A stretch of DNA of 64,000 nt from Prevotella sp. (GTDB lineage: Bacteria > Bacteroidota > Bacteroidia > Bacteroidales > Dysgonomonadaceae), in contig JAITVV010000056.1 in NCBI GenBank assembly GCA_031285625.1, positions 119,125 through 183,124 on the forward strand, given 5' to 3'. Shown in pieces: positions 1-8,452 of the stretch; the stretch's first letter is position 1; each line of letters starts with the position of its first letter. The notes under the pieces are model-generated. The model made no database searches. It was given only the letters and a program-made list of their open reading frames with translations, and was not told where the DNA came from. Position numbers and translations under genes: made by a program.

Positions 1-9
1 ATTGCTTTA

Positions 10-468
10 TTATTCAGCATACTCATTCGGAGTAATTTTTACCTCTGCAAAAAGTGTTCCGTCCATCTTATAGTAAGCAAAGGTCACAGTCATTTTATCT
101 TTACGAAACATCTTAACGTCTTCGTCATCTTTCTCTCTAAGACCTATTGCAATGGCAGGTTTGGAAGCCCGTACAAATTCCTCAGGGGATACTGCAAACT
201 CTTTTGTATTTGTAAAGTAATATTTATACTCATTCGCTGATACAGCCTCAGCCCTATCCATACGCATTCCCCCCGGCCATACCTTAGGCATGGAAGCATT
301 CATTTTTTCAGCCAGCTGTACATATTTTTTCTTTGGTGGATCTGGTTTTATTTCCACTTTCGACACATTCTCCTCCGCAGAGTTATCATTCTTCGATTTC
401 GAGCCACAGCTAGTAATCATTCCGATTGTTACAAGACAAGAAAATGCAAGGACTATATACTTTTTCAT
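10..468 (-). CDS. Small secreted lipoprotein, function unknown
   Basis: A 152-residue protein with a lipoprotein signal peptide: basic start, hydrophobic core, and a lipobox ending in ITSC near residue 21, followed by a Ser/Lys/Asn/Glu-rich linker. It is therefore likely anchored in a membrane facing the periplasm. The mature part, about residues 50-152, is a compact alpha/beta-looking domain with several aromatic residues and no motif I recognise. It stands alone: the next gene downstream is outside the window and the upstream side is a weakly coding spacer. Lipoprotein nature is well supported; the function is unknown. Confidence 0.75.
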   Translation of the reverse strand: MKKYIVLAFSCLVTIGMITSCGSKSKNDNSAEENVSKVEIKPDPPKKKYVQLAEKMNASMPKVWPGGMRMDRAEAVSANEYKYYFTNTKEFAVSPEEFVRASKPAIAIGLREKDDEDVKMFRKDKMTVTFAYYKMDGTLFAEVKITPNEYAE

Positions 469-541
469 AATTATCTGATTTCAATTAATTAAGCGATAAA
501 GATAACAATTTAGAAATAAAGCATCGGATATTTACATCAAA

Positions 542-655
542 TCATCCAGATCTTCTTTTTTCTTGGCTTCTTTTGTATGCCACTTCGATTCGGGCTCCTA
601 CATGTAAAAATGAAAAACAGATTATAAATGCGGATAATAAATATCTAATAAGCAT
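542..655 (-). CDS. Possible 37-residue membrane peptide
   Basis: This short frame encodes a hydrophobic N-terminal segment (about residues 4-20) followed by a strongly basic tail. The neighbouring minus-strand frame over the same bases reads as an acidic, lysine-rich tail ending KKEDLDDLM. Either frame could be the real C-terminus, so this may be a small membrane peptide or a frameshifted remnant. There is no homology evidence. Confidence 0.25.
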   Translation of the reverse strand: MLIRYLLSAFIICFSFLHVGARIEVAYKRSQEKRRSG

Positions 656-757
656 GATGCAAGTTTCTTATCAATACAACAAAAATATATTTTTTTATGA
701 TAAGTTTTACAAAAGCCTTTTAGATATTGGGGAATATGTACTGTGTAATTGATTTAT

Positions 758-916
758 TTACTTATGCGAACGTCCCAAATAATATGAAATAATCATAGAG
801 CTTGCCTGTAAGGCCATCAAAACCCAAAAAGCATTCCGTCTCCTGTTTTTGCGCCTCAAAGCTTTTAATTCCATACATTCTTTCTCATTCATCGAATCAT
901 AAATTTGATCTTCCAT
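758..916 (-). CDS. Small single-pass membrane protein, hypothetical
   Basis: Starting from the internal ATG (peptide MEDQIYDSMNEK) this is a 52-residue protein. It has an acidic N-terminus, a very basic patch (RRKNRRR) at about residues 21-27, and one hydrophobic helix at about 30-47. The basic patch before the helix suggests an N-in topology. A longer frame with 13 extra residues exists, but they are Cys/Ile-rich and unlike a normal N-terminus, so the shorter start is preferred. It lies 91 bases downstream of the next minus-strand gene and could share its transcript. I do not recognise a family. Confidence 0.45.
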   Translation of the reverse strand: MEDQIYDSMNEKECMELKALRRKNRRRNAFWVLMALQASSMIISYYLGRSHK

Positions 917-1007
917 AATCTTATATTTTGTGTATATTATTATAGAACAACACAAATAGACTTTTTGATCACACCATTATCAATTTTTATCTTCTTAATC
1001 GCAAAAT

Positions 1008-1301
1008 CTATTTATTCAAAGGCTCTTCCCAAATACGATACTTCACATTTCCAATATATCCGCAGACACAATCCAGCAAGTCGTCAATAAGATTCATCTT
1101 TTGCTCATCTTCTTCATGAACCATATAGATAAGATGCAACGGATAAAGAACATCATAAGCATCAACTTGGCACCCCCCTTCTTTTTTGTAATTGAATATT
1201 AGTTCAAAGCCTTTATCTAGTTGCAATGAATAATTATAGTCTATACCTGTAACTTCTTCACAGAGACTTTCAATTTCCTTATATAATAAATATTTATCCA
1301 T
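1008..1301 (-). CDS. Hypothetical 97-residue acidic protein
   Basis: A small cytoplasmic-looking acidic protein with no signal peptide or membrane helix. It starts MDKYLLYKEIESLCEE and contains a central hydrophobic stretch with YPLHLIYMVHEED, then two cysteines in DCVCGY. It starts 2 bases after the stop of the 408-residue upstream gene, so the two are almost certainly cotranscribed and perhaps translationally coupled. I do not recognise the family and no function is assigned. Confidence 0.6.
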   Translation of the reverse strand: MDKYLLYKEIESLCEEVTGIDYNYSLQLDKGFELIFNYKKEGGCQVDAYDVLYPLHLIYMVHEEDEQKMNLIDDLLDCVCGYIGNVKYRIWEEPLNK

Positions 1302-1303
1302 AC

Positions 1304-2530
1304 TTATTTCACAAAAAGAGCAATAGCTGCTACTGGTACTGCAAAATATGCTACTTTCAGAATCTTCTTTCCAATAGGTGTTTTCTTATTAGCAGCAATA
1401 CCTGAACCCTGATAATAGGATTCTACATCCTGATCAAAGTCTTCGTTCCAAAATTCACGCGTAGTTGAATCGGGAAAATAAAAAAGTTCCTGGCAGAACC
1501 CGCTCAGTCTTCTTTTTCTGAATTGCTTCTTTTCCACAAAACCCCGAAATTCGACATCGCAGAAATAAGAGACATCTTCTTCGTTATTAAATTCATCGAT
1601 CGCCCTGAAACGATAAAAAGTAAAACACTCCGACATATAATATTTATCGGCAACTTTCTTAAAAGAGAAACGTCCGACTTTACGCATTATCTTTAACTGT
1701 TTACCCATATGTCTTTTATAGGGCTGGCTTACCAAAACAGAATCAATAGATTCAATTTCCATAGAAGCAATGGTCATATCATCCTTATTAATAGCAATCT
1801 CACCTTTTGCCCATCCGCCTCTGCCTTCTAAAGGCTCTATCTGAAGAATGATAAGAGAACTATCGGAAGTAAAAGATCTGGTTGTCTCATTATTAACGCT
1901 TTTTCCAAAAGTAAAAAGATGGGAGGCATGGTATTCTGCACCATACAATTCAGAAGTTGGAGTCACGGTACGCTGCAATCTTCTTATATCTATAATATTA
2001 AACGTATAGGGTACCCGCTCTTTCTTCATATTCTTTTTCAAATCTTTTTCAGTCAGCGTGGTCGCATATTTAAGATATATCTCGTTCTGCAAGGTATCAG
2101 TAGTTTTTGTCTGAAGAAAGTGGAGAATATAACCAAGAGGGAGATCCAGCAATAGCTTTTTCTTAGTATTTATCATAGCTTCATCCAGTAGCGCATCGGC
2201 ATCTCCGGGACTAATAACAATAGGATTAAGATATACAGGATTTAATTCCAGTTCGACTATAGGATTTGAAATCAGGCTGCTTTTTGATACTGATTTGATT
2301 TTGTATCCTATGCTCTGAAAGTGAATAATTTCTTCACTATGGGCAGGAATTGTAAACTTACCATTGGTATTTGTATAATCATAATCTTTTGAGGTACCTC
2401 CATATTGTACGATTACATCCGAAATCGGTTTTTTAGTGTCTTTGTCAATTACGGTTCCCCCGACAACTGTCTGAGATGAAACACCTATAAATGAAAATAA
2501 GAACAGGCTAAATACTATGATCTTCTTCAT
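1304..2530 (-). CDS. Exported protein with carboxypeptidase-like regulatory domain
   Basis: A 408-residue protein with a Sec signal peptide at residues 1-19. An N-terminal beta-sandwich of the CarboxypepD_reg-like type follows at about residues 22-100, with the usual GTVIDKDTKKPISDV opening and NGKF motif. This fold is common in Bacteroidetes cell-surface proteins. The rest (about 105-385) is a domain of unknown function, and a hydrophobic segment lies at the extreme C-terminus (about 388-407), which could be a membrane anchor. There are no TonB plug or barrel features, so it is not a SusC. It is the first gene of a pair with the 97-residue protein. Confidence 0.7.
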   Translation of the reverse strand: MKKIIVFSLFLFSFIGVSSQTVVGGTVIDKDTKKPISDVIVQYGGTSKDYDYTNTNGKFTIPAHSEEIIHFQSIGYKIKSVSKSSLISNPIVELELNPVYLNPIVISPGDADALLDEAMINTKKKLLLDLPLGYILHFLQTKTTDTLQNEIYLKYATTLTEKDLKKNMKKERVPYTFNIIDIRRLQRTVTPTSELYGAEYHASHLFTFGKSVNNETTRSFTSDSSLIILQIEPLEGRGGWAKGEIAINKDDMTIASMEIESIDSVLVSQPYKRHMGKQLKIMRKVGRFSFKKVADKYYMSECFTFYRFRAIDEFNNEEDVSYFCDVEFRGFVEKKQFRKRRLSGFCQELFYFPDSTTREFWNEDFDQDVESYYQGSGIAANKKTPIGKKILKVAYFAVPVAAIALFVK

Positions 2531-2740
2531 GGGCTATTTTTTAAGGTTTTATAAAGCTTCCGTTTAAAAAATTCTATAACATGTTAGCGATATACAAGCA
2601 TAAATTACCGAACAGAGCCTCAAACAACACTATTTTTAATTAAAATGTACATTTTCATAACAATTAGCTATCAAATACATTAAAAAAAATCAAATTCATA
2701 TCTTTCATTCTCTAATCCGGTAAATATACGCTCTTTTTTG

Positions 2741-2748
2741 TACCTTTG
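2741..2748 (+). promoter_or_regulatory. Candidate -7 promoter box before ybeY
   Basis: TACCTTTG matches the Bacteroidetes -7 consensus TAnnTTTG. It lies 74 bases upstream of the ybeY ATG in an AT-rich spacer. No clear -33 TTTG is seen at the usual spacing, so the call rests on the -7 box and position. Confidence 0.5.
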
Positions 2749-2821
2749 TCTTTTGCTTATTAAAAATCTATATTATATAGCATTTTTTAATATATATTGA
2801 CCATAAAACTATCAGGCTATC

Positions 2822-3241
2822 ATGGCTATACTGTATCAGGCTGAAGAGGTAAAACTCCCGTCTATAAAAAAGAGAGAGACCTCAAACTGGATAAAATCAG
2901 TTGCGGCATCCTATAATAAAAAAGTTGGGGATATTGCTTTTATTTTTTGCTCTGACAAGAAGATACTGGAAGTAAACAACCAATATCTGCAGCATGATTA
3001 CTATACAGATATTATAACTTTTGACTATAGTGAAAATGATACTATATCCGGAGATATATTTATTAGCCTGGATACGGTAAAAAGCAATTCCGAGCAATTT
3101 AAGACGCTATATAACGAAGAACTTCATCGTATCATTATACATGGAATACTTCATTTGTGCGGAATAAATGATAAAGGCCCGGGAGAAAGGGAACATATGA
3201 CTGAATGCGAAAACAAGGCGCTAAAAATGTTGGGGGAATAG
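2822..3241 (+). CDS. ybeY: Endoribonuclease YbeY, rRNA maturation factor
   Basis: A 139-residue protein with the family signature at its C-terminus: HGILHLCGINDK followed by EREHM, giving the zinc-binding pattern H-x3-H-x5-(G/D)-x-H in which three histidines hold the metal. YbeY is a single-strand endoribonuclease that acts in 16S rRNA 3' end maturation and ribosome quality control in the cytoplasm. The length is usual for the family. It heads a plus-strand run and is followed after 4 bases by the transporter gene, so cotranscription is likely. The N-terminal region (TDIITFDYSENDTISGDI) also fits the family. Confidence 0.93.
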   Translation: MAILYQAEEVKLPSIKKRETSNWIKSVAASYNKKVGDIAFIFCSDKKILEVNNQYLQHDYYTDIITFDYSENDTISGDIFISLDTVKSNSEQFKTLYNEELHRIIIHGILHLCGINDKGPGEREHMTECENKALKMLGE

Positions 3242-3245
3242 AATC

Positions 3246-4169
3246 GTGCAAAAATATTTGAGTAGACTATACTACATCGTTCCTGTACTTTGCCTGTTTC
3301 CATTCTTTTCTGCACCACTTGCTCTATTTATGGGAATATTACTTGCCTTCTTTTATAAGGGAGAAGAAGTAGTAAAAACAGGTAAACTAACGAAGTATTT
3401 ATTGCAGGCCTCAATTGTATGCATGGGATTCTCCATGTCGGTGCATGAAGTGATACAGACAGGTAAAACCGGATTTATGATCACGGTTGTTTCAGTTGTA
3501 GTTACAGTTCTGACAGGTATCGCACTGGGGCGGGTATTTAAAGTTGGTAAAAACACCACATTAATGATATCGAGCGGTACGGCTATTTGTGGAGGTAGTG
3601 CCATAGCAGCTGTAGCTCCTGTATTGGGAGCAAAGAATAATGAGATCAGTTTTTCAATGGCCGTTGTTTTCGTCCTGAATGCAGTAGGACTATTCATATT
3701 CCCGATTATCGGGCATTTATTACAAATGGATCAAACTCATTTCGGATATTGGGCAGCAATTGCCATACATGATACAAGTTCGGTTGTAGGAGCATGCTCG
3801 GCTTATGGCGAACAGGCGTTGCAAGTGGGAACGACAGTAAAACTAACACGTACGTTATGGATTATTCCTCTGGCATTATGTATTGCATTTTTTAATAAAA
3901 ATAAAACCTCTAAAATAAATATACCATGGTTCATATTCTTATTCGTTGTGGCTATCATAATAGGAAATTACATTCCCGGTATGGCCGAAACAAATGAGCA
4001 TCTGAGCTGGCTTGGTAAAAAAGGAATGATGGTTTCCCTGTTTTTTATAGGAGCTTCTATTAATATAGAAGAAGTAAAAAAGACAGGTATAAATACCTTT
4101 CTTTTAGGTATTATTCTTTGGTTTGTTATAGCTATATTATCTTTATACTGGATTAAACTAATGTTTTGA
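3246..4169 (+). CDS. YeiH/YadS-type putative sulfate exporter family transporter
   Basis: A 307-residue integral membrane protein with about ten hydrophobic helices, matching the UPF0324 (YeiH, Cons_hypoth698) family. Family-like stretches include GTAICGGSAIAAVAP in the first half and AIAIHDTSSVVGA in the middle. Members are annotated as putative sulfate or sulfite exporters, but their substrates are poorly tested. The start is GTG, 4 bases after the ybeY stop, with a G-rich stretch just upstream. Its stop overlaps the ATG of the next gene by one base (TGATG), which suggests translational coupling to the Nfn-like small subunit. Confidence 0.85.
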   Translation: MQKYLSRLYYIVPVLCLFPFFSAPLALFMGILLAFFYKGEEVVKTGKLTKYLLQASIVCMGFSMSVHEVIQTGKTGFMITVVSVVVTVLTGIALGRVFKVGKNTTLMISSGTAICGGSAIAAVAPVLGAKNNEISFSMAVVFVLNAVGLFIFPIIGHLLQMDQTHFGYWAAIAIHDTSSVVGACSAYGEQALQVGTTVKLTRTLWIIPLALCIAFFNKNKTSKINIPWFIFLFVVAIIIGNYIPGMAETNEHLSWLGKKGMMVSLFFIGASINIEEVKKTGINTFLLGIILWFVIAILSLYWIKLMF

Positions 4170-4951
4170 TGAATAAAATTGTAGACAAAGAGTATTTCTC
4201 TGAAAACGTAGTCAAGTTTGAGGTTGAAGCACCTCTTATCGCAAGAAGCCGTAAGGCCGGCCATTTCGTAATTGTAAGGGTTGGAGAAAAAGGCGAGCGC
4301 ATTCCGTTAACTATTGCAGGTTCGGACCTTAACAAAGGAACTATCACGATCGTTATTCAGGCTGTCGGAGCATCTTCAAAGAAGATTTGCGAACTAAATG
4401 TAGGTGATTATATTACCGATATTGTTGGTCCACTCGGACAAGCCACCCATATCGAGAACTACGGAACAGTTATTTGTGCCGGGGGAGGTGTTGGTATTGC
4501 GCCAATGTTACCCATTATCGAAGCCATGAAAAGAGCAGGCAACAAAGTTATATCTGTATTGGCTGCACGCAGCAAAGATCTAGTCATTCTTGAAAAACAA
4601 GTTGCAGAATATTCCGACGAGGTTATTGTTATGACCGACGATGGCTCTTATGGGCACAAGGGACTGATAACAAATGGTATCGAAATGGTTATTAACCGCG
4701 AGAAGGTAGACTTATGTGTAACCATTGGCCCTGCTATTATGATGAAGTTTGTATCGTTACTTACCGAAAAATACAATATTCCTACAATGGCATCTTTGAA
4801 CACCATTATGGTAGATGGAACAGGTATGTGCGGAGCTTGCCGTGTAACAGTTGGAGGAAAAACAAAATTTGTTTGTGTTGACGGTCCCGAGTTCAATGCT
4901 CATGAAGTAGATTTTGATGAAATGCTAATGAGACTACGGGCTTACAGTTAA
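4169..4951 (+). CDS. FAD/NAD-binding subunit of NfnAB/SudAB-type oxidoreductase
   Basis: A protein of about 260 residues related to the dihydroorotate dehydrogenase electron-transfer subunit. It has an N-terminal FAD-binding beta-barrel (RIPLTIAG near 45-52), a Rossmann NAD(P)-binding half (CAGGGVGIAPMLP near 103-115), and a C-terminal [2Fe-2S] site with Cys near 221, 224 and 236 in GMCGACR...FVC. In the NfnAB family this small subunit takes electrons from NADH, while the large subunit handles NADPH and ferredoxin. The ATG at 4169 overlaps the previous stop; a TTG three bases earlier is an alternative. The large subunit follows 96 bases downstream. Sulfide dehydrogenase (SudB) is an equally possible role. 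Confidence 0.85.
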   Translation: MNKIVDKEYFSENVVKFEVEAPLIARSRKAGHFVIVRVGEKGERIPLTIAGSDLNKGTITIVIQAVGASSKKICELNVGDYITDIVGPLGQATHIENYGTVICAGGGVGIAPMLPIIEAMKRAGNKVISVLAARSKDLVILEKQVAEYSDEVIVMTDDGSYGHKGLITNGIEMVINREKVDLCVTIGPAIMMKFVSLLTEKYNIPTMASLNTIMVDGTGMCGACRVTVGGKTKFVCVDGPEFNAHEVDFDEMLMRLRAYS

Positions 4952-4991
4952 GTATCAGGTTAGAAGTCGAAAGTATAAAACATACCTTGAT

Positions 4992-5040
4992 ATTACTTTA
5001 CCAAATTATTACTTATAACTCATTACTTACAACTTACAAC
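4992..5040 (+). repeat. Degenerate short AT-rich repeat before gltA-like gene
   Basis: The spacer carries several imperfect copies of TTACTTA/ACTTACAAC, for example two TTACTTA units followed by tandem ACTTACA-type units. A similar low-complexity leader (built of AGCTAATAGC-like units) precedes sufB at about 37 kb. It ends about 8 bases before the ATG. It may be replication-slippage sequence; no function is evident. Confidence 0.45.
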
Positions 5041-5047
5041 TAAAAAA

Positions 5048-6526
5048 ATGACAGAACAAGAATATATACAGGCACGCCGCAGCGAACCATGGAGAGAAGA
5101 ACTCCGCAAAAATCTGAAAGCCAAAGAACGAGGAGAAAGAGCACGTGTACATATGCCCGAACTGGATGCAGAATATAGAAGTCACTCCCTCAAGGAAGAA
5201 GTAAATCTGGGATTAACAGCAGAGCAGGCCGTATTTGAGGCTGCACGCTGTCTCGATTGTGCAAATCCTACATGTATGCAAGGTTGCCCGGTAGGGATAC
5301 AAATCCCGTCTTTCATCAAAAATATAGAAAGAGGTGAATTTCTCGAAGCAGCCAAAGTACTGAAAGAAACAAGTGCTCTACCTGCTGTCTGTGGCCGTGT
5401 ATGTCCACAAGAAAAACAATGCGAAGCGCAGTGCATTTACATACAAAAAATGAAAAAAGAGCCGGTAGCAATCGGTTATCTTGAGAGATTTGCAGCAGAC
5501 TACGAACGCGAAAGCGGACAAGTAGCCGTACCTGAACTAGCCCCGGCCAATGGTGTTAAAATAGCTGTTGTAGGGTCTGGCCCTGCAGGTCTGGCTTTTG
5601 CAGGAGATATGGCTAAATTTGGTTATGATGTGACCGTATTCGAAGCACTTCATGAAATTGGCGGTGTACTTAAATACGGTATTCCCGAATTTCGCCTGCC
5701 TAACAAAATTGTAGATGTAGAGATAAATGTACTTCGCGATATGGGCGTAAAATTCATCAACAATTGCATCGTTGGTAAAACGATCACCCGTGAAGAACTA
5801 CTGGAAGAAGGTTTCAAAGGTATTTTTGCTGCCAGTGGCGCCGGACTTCCTAATTTTATGAATATACCGGGAGAGAACCTTATAGGGGTGATGTCTTGCA
5901 ACGAATTCCTTACCCGTGTAAATCTGATGGATGCTTCAAATCCCGAAAGTGATACTCCTGTACAAATGGGCAAGAAAGTAGCCGTTATCGGAGCGGGAAA
6001 TACAGCAATGGATGCTGTGCGTACAGCTAAACGCCTGGGTGCCGAGAAAGCCTACATTGTTTACCGCCGCTCGGAAGAAGAGATGCCTGCCCGTATAGAA
6101 GAGGTAAAACATGCTAAAGAAGAAGGGATAATATTCCACACACTACATAATCCTCTTAAATATGAAGGAGACGAAAACGGACGCGTTCAGCGTATGCTTC
6201 TCCAAAAAATGGAATTGGGAGAACCGGATGCTTCAGGACGTCGCAAACCTGTTGCTATAGAAGGAGCCACCGAGTGGTTTGATGTAGATCAGGTGATCGT
6301 TAGTGTGGGAGTTTCTCCAAATCCGCTGATCCCATCAACATTCAAAGGTCTACAAGTTTCCAAATGGGGTACGATCATTGTAAACCAAGATACTATGCAG
6401 TCTGATCTGCCTGAAGTATACGCAGGAGGTGATATAGTTCGTGGAGGAGCAACAGTAATCCTTGCTATGGGTGACGGACGCAAAGCTGCGGCTGCGATGG
6501 ATAAAGCATTGAAGGAAAGTAAATAA
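5048..6526 (+). CDS. gltA: GltA/NfnB-type NADPH-dependent Fe-S flavoprotein subunit
   Basis: A 492-residue protein of the glutamate synthase small-subunit family. The N-terminal Cys-rich domain has CLDCANPTCMQGCP and CGRVCPQEKQCEAQC, which hold two [4Fe-4S] clusters. An FAD-binding GSGPAG motif lies near residue 177 and an NADPH-binding GAGNTAMDA motif near 320. Standing next to the FAD/NAD subunit, without a large glutamate synthase subunit, it is more likely the NfnB/SudA partner than a true glutamate synthase. NfnAB couples NADH, NADPH and ferredoxin pools by electron bifurcation in the cytoplasm. Databases often label it NADPH-dependent glutamate synthase, so the symbol is by family. A terminator follows. 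Confidence 0.88.
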   Translation: MTEQEYIQARRSEPWREELRKNLKAKERGERARVHMPELDAEYRSHSLKEEVNLGLTAEQAVFEAARCLDCANPTCMQGCPVGIQIPSFIKNIERGEFLEAAKVLKETSALPAVCGRVCPQEKQCEAQCIYIQKMKKEPVAIGYLERFAADYERESGQVAVPELAPANGVKIAVVGSGPAGLAFAGDMAKFGYDVTVFEALHEIGGVLKYGIPEFRLPNKIVDVEINVLRDMGVKFINNCIVGKTITREELLEEGFKGIFAASGAGLPNFMNIPGENLIGVMSCNEFLTRVNLMDASNPESDTPVQMGKKVAVIGAGNTAMDAVRTAKRLGAEKAYIVYRRSEEEMPARIEEVKHAKEEGIIFHTLHNPLKYEGDENGRVQRMLLQKMELGEPDASGRRKPVAIEGATEWFDVDQVIVSVGVSPNPLIPSTFKGLQVSKWGTIIVNQDTMQSDLPEVYAGGDIVRGGATVILAMGDGRKAAAAMDKALKESK

Positions 6527-6549
6527 TTTATTTTCATTACATAAGAAAT

Positions 6550-6579
6550 AAGGAGGTAGTATGCTACTTCCTTTTTTCG
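6550..6579 (+). terminator. Intrinsic terminator after gltA-like gene
   Basis: Stem AAGGAGGTAG / CTACTTCCTT with a 4-base loop and one G-T pair, followed by a run of T. It ends the ybeY-yeiH-nfn transcript. Confidence 0.8.
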
Positions 6580-6649
6580 TTTATCACGATTACTAAAATC
6601 GAAAAAAGTGTAATTTTACAAATAAGATTCAATAATACAATCTATTGCT

Positions 6650-7210
6650 ATGACTGAATATTTGTTATTTACTTCACGGAATGAATTTAGAAACTGGCTA
6701 TACACTAATTGCCTTTCTAGTGCTGGTGTTTGGCTATTATTTGGCAAATCAGACGGACCAAAAATATTAAAAGCCAGTGAAGCACTTGAAGAAGCCCTTT
6801 GTTTTGGTTGGATTGACGGGCAAATGCAAAGTTTAGATGACAAAACTTATATAAAATATTTCTCGTTACGCAGAAAAAACAGCAAGTGGTCAGAGAAAAA
6901 TAAAACATTAGCTGAGGCGCTCGAGAAACAAGGCATCATGACCGACTATGGCAGAGAGAAAATAAACGAAGCAAAGGAAAACGGACAATGGAATGCACCA
7001 AAGTCGCCAACAATTACAGATGAGCAAATAATAATCTTATCCGGTCTGCTAAAAGAATACGAACCAGCCTATACTAATTTCCAAGCAATGTCTCCCTCTG
7101 TAAGAAAGACGTATACACAGGCATATCTCGATGCCAAAACAGATGAAGGCCGCAATAAACGCCTGACATGGATAATTGAACGGTTAAATAAAAATCTTAA
7201 GCCGATGTAG
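6650..7210 (+). CDS. YdeI/OmpD-associated (OmdA) family protein
   Basis: A 186-residue cytoplasmic protein of the YdeI/OmdA family, sometimes labelled bacteriocin-protection protein. Signature stretches are the early EFRNWLYTN, then EALCFGWIDGQ near residues 49-59, and FSLRRKNSKWSEKN near 70-84. The C-terminal part is a helical OmdA-like domain, about 120-180. The biochemical role in the family is not settled. It is a single gene with its own spacer on each side and is not obviously linked to its neighbours. Confidence 0.8.
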   Translation: MTEYLLFTSRNEFRNWLYTNCLSSAGVWLLFGKSDGPKILKASEALEEALCFGWIDGQMQSLDDKTYIKYFSLRRKNSKWSEKNKTLAEALEKQGIMTDYGREKINEAKENGQWNAPKSPTITDEQIIILSGLLKEYEPAYTNFQAMSPSVRKTYTQAYLDAKTDEGRNKRLTWIIERLNKNLKPM

Positions 7211-7286
7211 ATAACTAATTGTTTATCATCAATTTTACCCTGTTAACTATTTACATAAAATCATCATTAATTTTAAAGAAATAATG

Positions 7287-7294
7287 TATATTTG
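7287..7294 (+). promoter_or_regulatory. Candidate -7 promoter box before the broken oxidoreductase
   Basis: TATATTTG matches TAnnTTTG and is 39 bases upstream of the ATG at 7333. No clear -33 element is seen. Confidence 0.45.
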
Positions 7295-7332
7295 CCTTAT
7301 AAGAATTTCACAATCTATACCAAAAGACAAAT

Positions 7333-7887
7333 ATGGAACTTGAAAACGTAAAAGAAAGAAGCAAAGTAGTTCTCATGTTGGCACATCCCAACTTCGACGA
7401 ATCCGAAGCGAATAAAGAATTGCTCGATGCTGTTTATAATCCCGCAGACGTGCTTTTATTCAACCTATATGGCGAAAAGGAGTATACAGTAACAGAATAG
7501 GCTAACATTATGTCAAAAGCTTCATTCGTTATATTCCAGTTCCCCTTTTACTGGATGTCGGCCCCTTCAAAACTTAAAGAATGGCAGGATACAGTACTGA
7601 ATACATTGGCAAAAACACCCGCTATTTCGGGGAAACCATGTATGGTAGTGACTACAACCGGCTGGAGCCAGGAATCATACAGAGGCGGAGGAAAGATAGG
7701 TTTTACTGTGGATGAACTGCTACGTCCATATCAGGCAGGATTTACATATGCAGGTATGATTTGGAAAACACCATTGGTAGTATACGGAATAGGAACGATT
7801 AATTCGGCAAAAAACATTTCGATAGGTGTGGAGCAATACAAGAATATTGTAAATCAATATATACAAACTTCTCAGGAAATATGGTAA
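7333..7887 (+). pseudogene. KefF/MdaB-type NAD(P)H oxidoreductase broken by an in-frame TAG
   Basis: Two reading segments in the same frame together make one flavodoxin-fold quinone reductase of about 184 residues. The first, 7333-7500, encodes 55 residues with the family start VLMLAHPNFDESEANK. The second, from ATG 7510, encodes 125 residues with FQFPFYWMSAPSKLKEWQD and the TTGWSQESYRGGG region. A single TAG at 7498-7500 separates them where homologues read through a short linker. No bases are gained or lost, so this is a nonsense change, not a frameshift. Reinitiation at ATG 7510 could give a truncated product lacking the N-terminal FMN-phosphate region, probably inactive. Readthrough or a sequencing error is possible. 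Confidence 0.8.
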
Positions 7888-7913
7888 CCATGGATTATGG
7901 CCAATAATAACAG

Positions 7914-7944
7914 GTAGTTTGCGAAATTCGCAAACTACTTTTTT
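7914..7944 (+). terminator. Intrinsic terminator after the oxidoreductase pseudogene
   Basis: Stem GTAGTTTGCG / CGCAAACTAC around a 5-base AT loop, followed by TTTTTT. This is a strong Rho-independent terminator. Confidence 0.85.
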
Positions 7945-8410
7945 ATATATAAGAGTCGATTTTGCCTTAATTATGTACAAGTATAATCGTTCGTTCATTT
8001 TTGCAACTATCCTCTCTGCCGGAATACTTCACATCGTTCATACAATTCCATGCTCTTCAGTCTTTGGCCGTATAAATTTCGACTAAATTGCTATGTATAA
8101 ATAGCAAAACAACAAGGCTAAAAAATCAAAAAGACTGCTCACTTTCCATGCTTGTGTGCAAAACAAAAACGAGATGAAGGAAAAGCCGAATAATTACAAA
8201 TTTTTAATGACAAATTGACAATTTTAATAACAGTTTTGTTTATTTATTCAGATATAAAAAGCTAAATTTGTGAGACTATCAAAAGATTGATATACAATAA
8301 ATGAATGTTTTCGTTAAGCAATAAGAGCAGACTCAAATTCACTTGAATTCTGCCTTTGTGAGAAAACGACTAATGAAGTTAAATTAATAAATTTAGAGCA
8401 TACATAGTAC
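7945..8410 (+). other. Long leader region before the OadA-like gene
   Basis: About 470 bases without a confident gene. It holds a hydrophobic 37-codon frame at 7973-8086 (MYKYNRSFIFATILS...), which I cannot tell from chance. There is also a possible promoter near 8235-8270 and an imperfect inverted repeat, AAATTC-ACTT-GAATTC, around 8335-8350. Otherwise I see nothing. Confidence 0.4.
8235..8270 (+). promoter_or_regulatory. Candidate promoter for the OadA-like gene
   Basis: A TTTG at 8235-8238 and a TAAATTTG at 8263-8270 resemble the Bacteroidetes -33 and -7 boxes. The 24-base spacer is longer than the usual 19-21, so the pairing is tentative. It would give a leader of about 175 bases. Confidence 0.4.
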
Positions 8411-8452
8411 TTGTTTTATGTTGCTCTTATCAGTATAATACATAGAAAAGTT

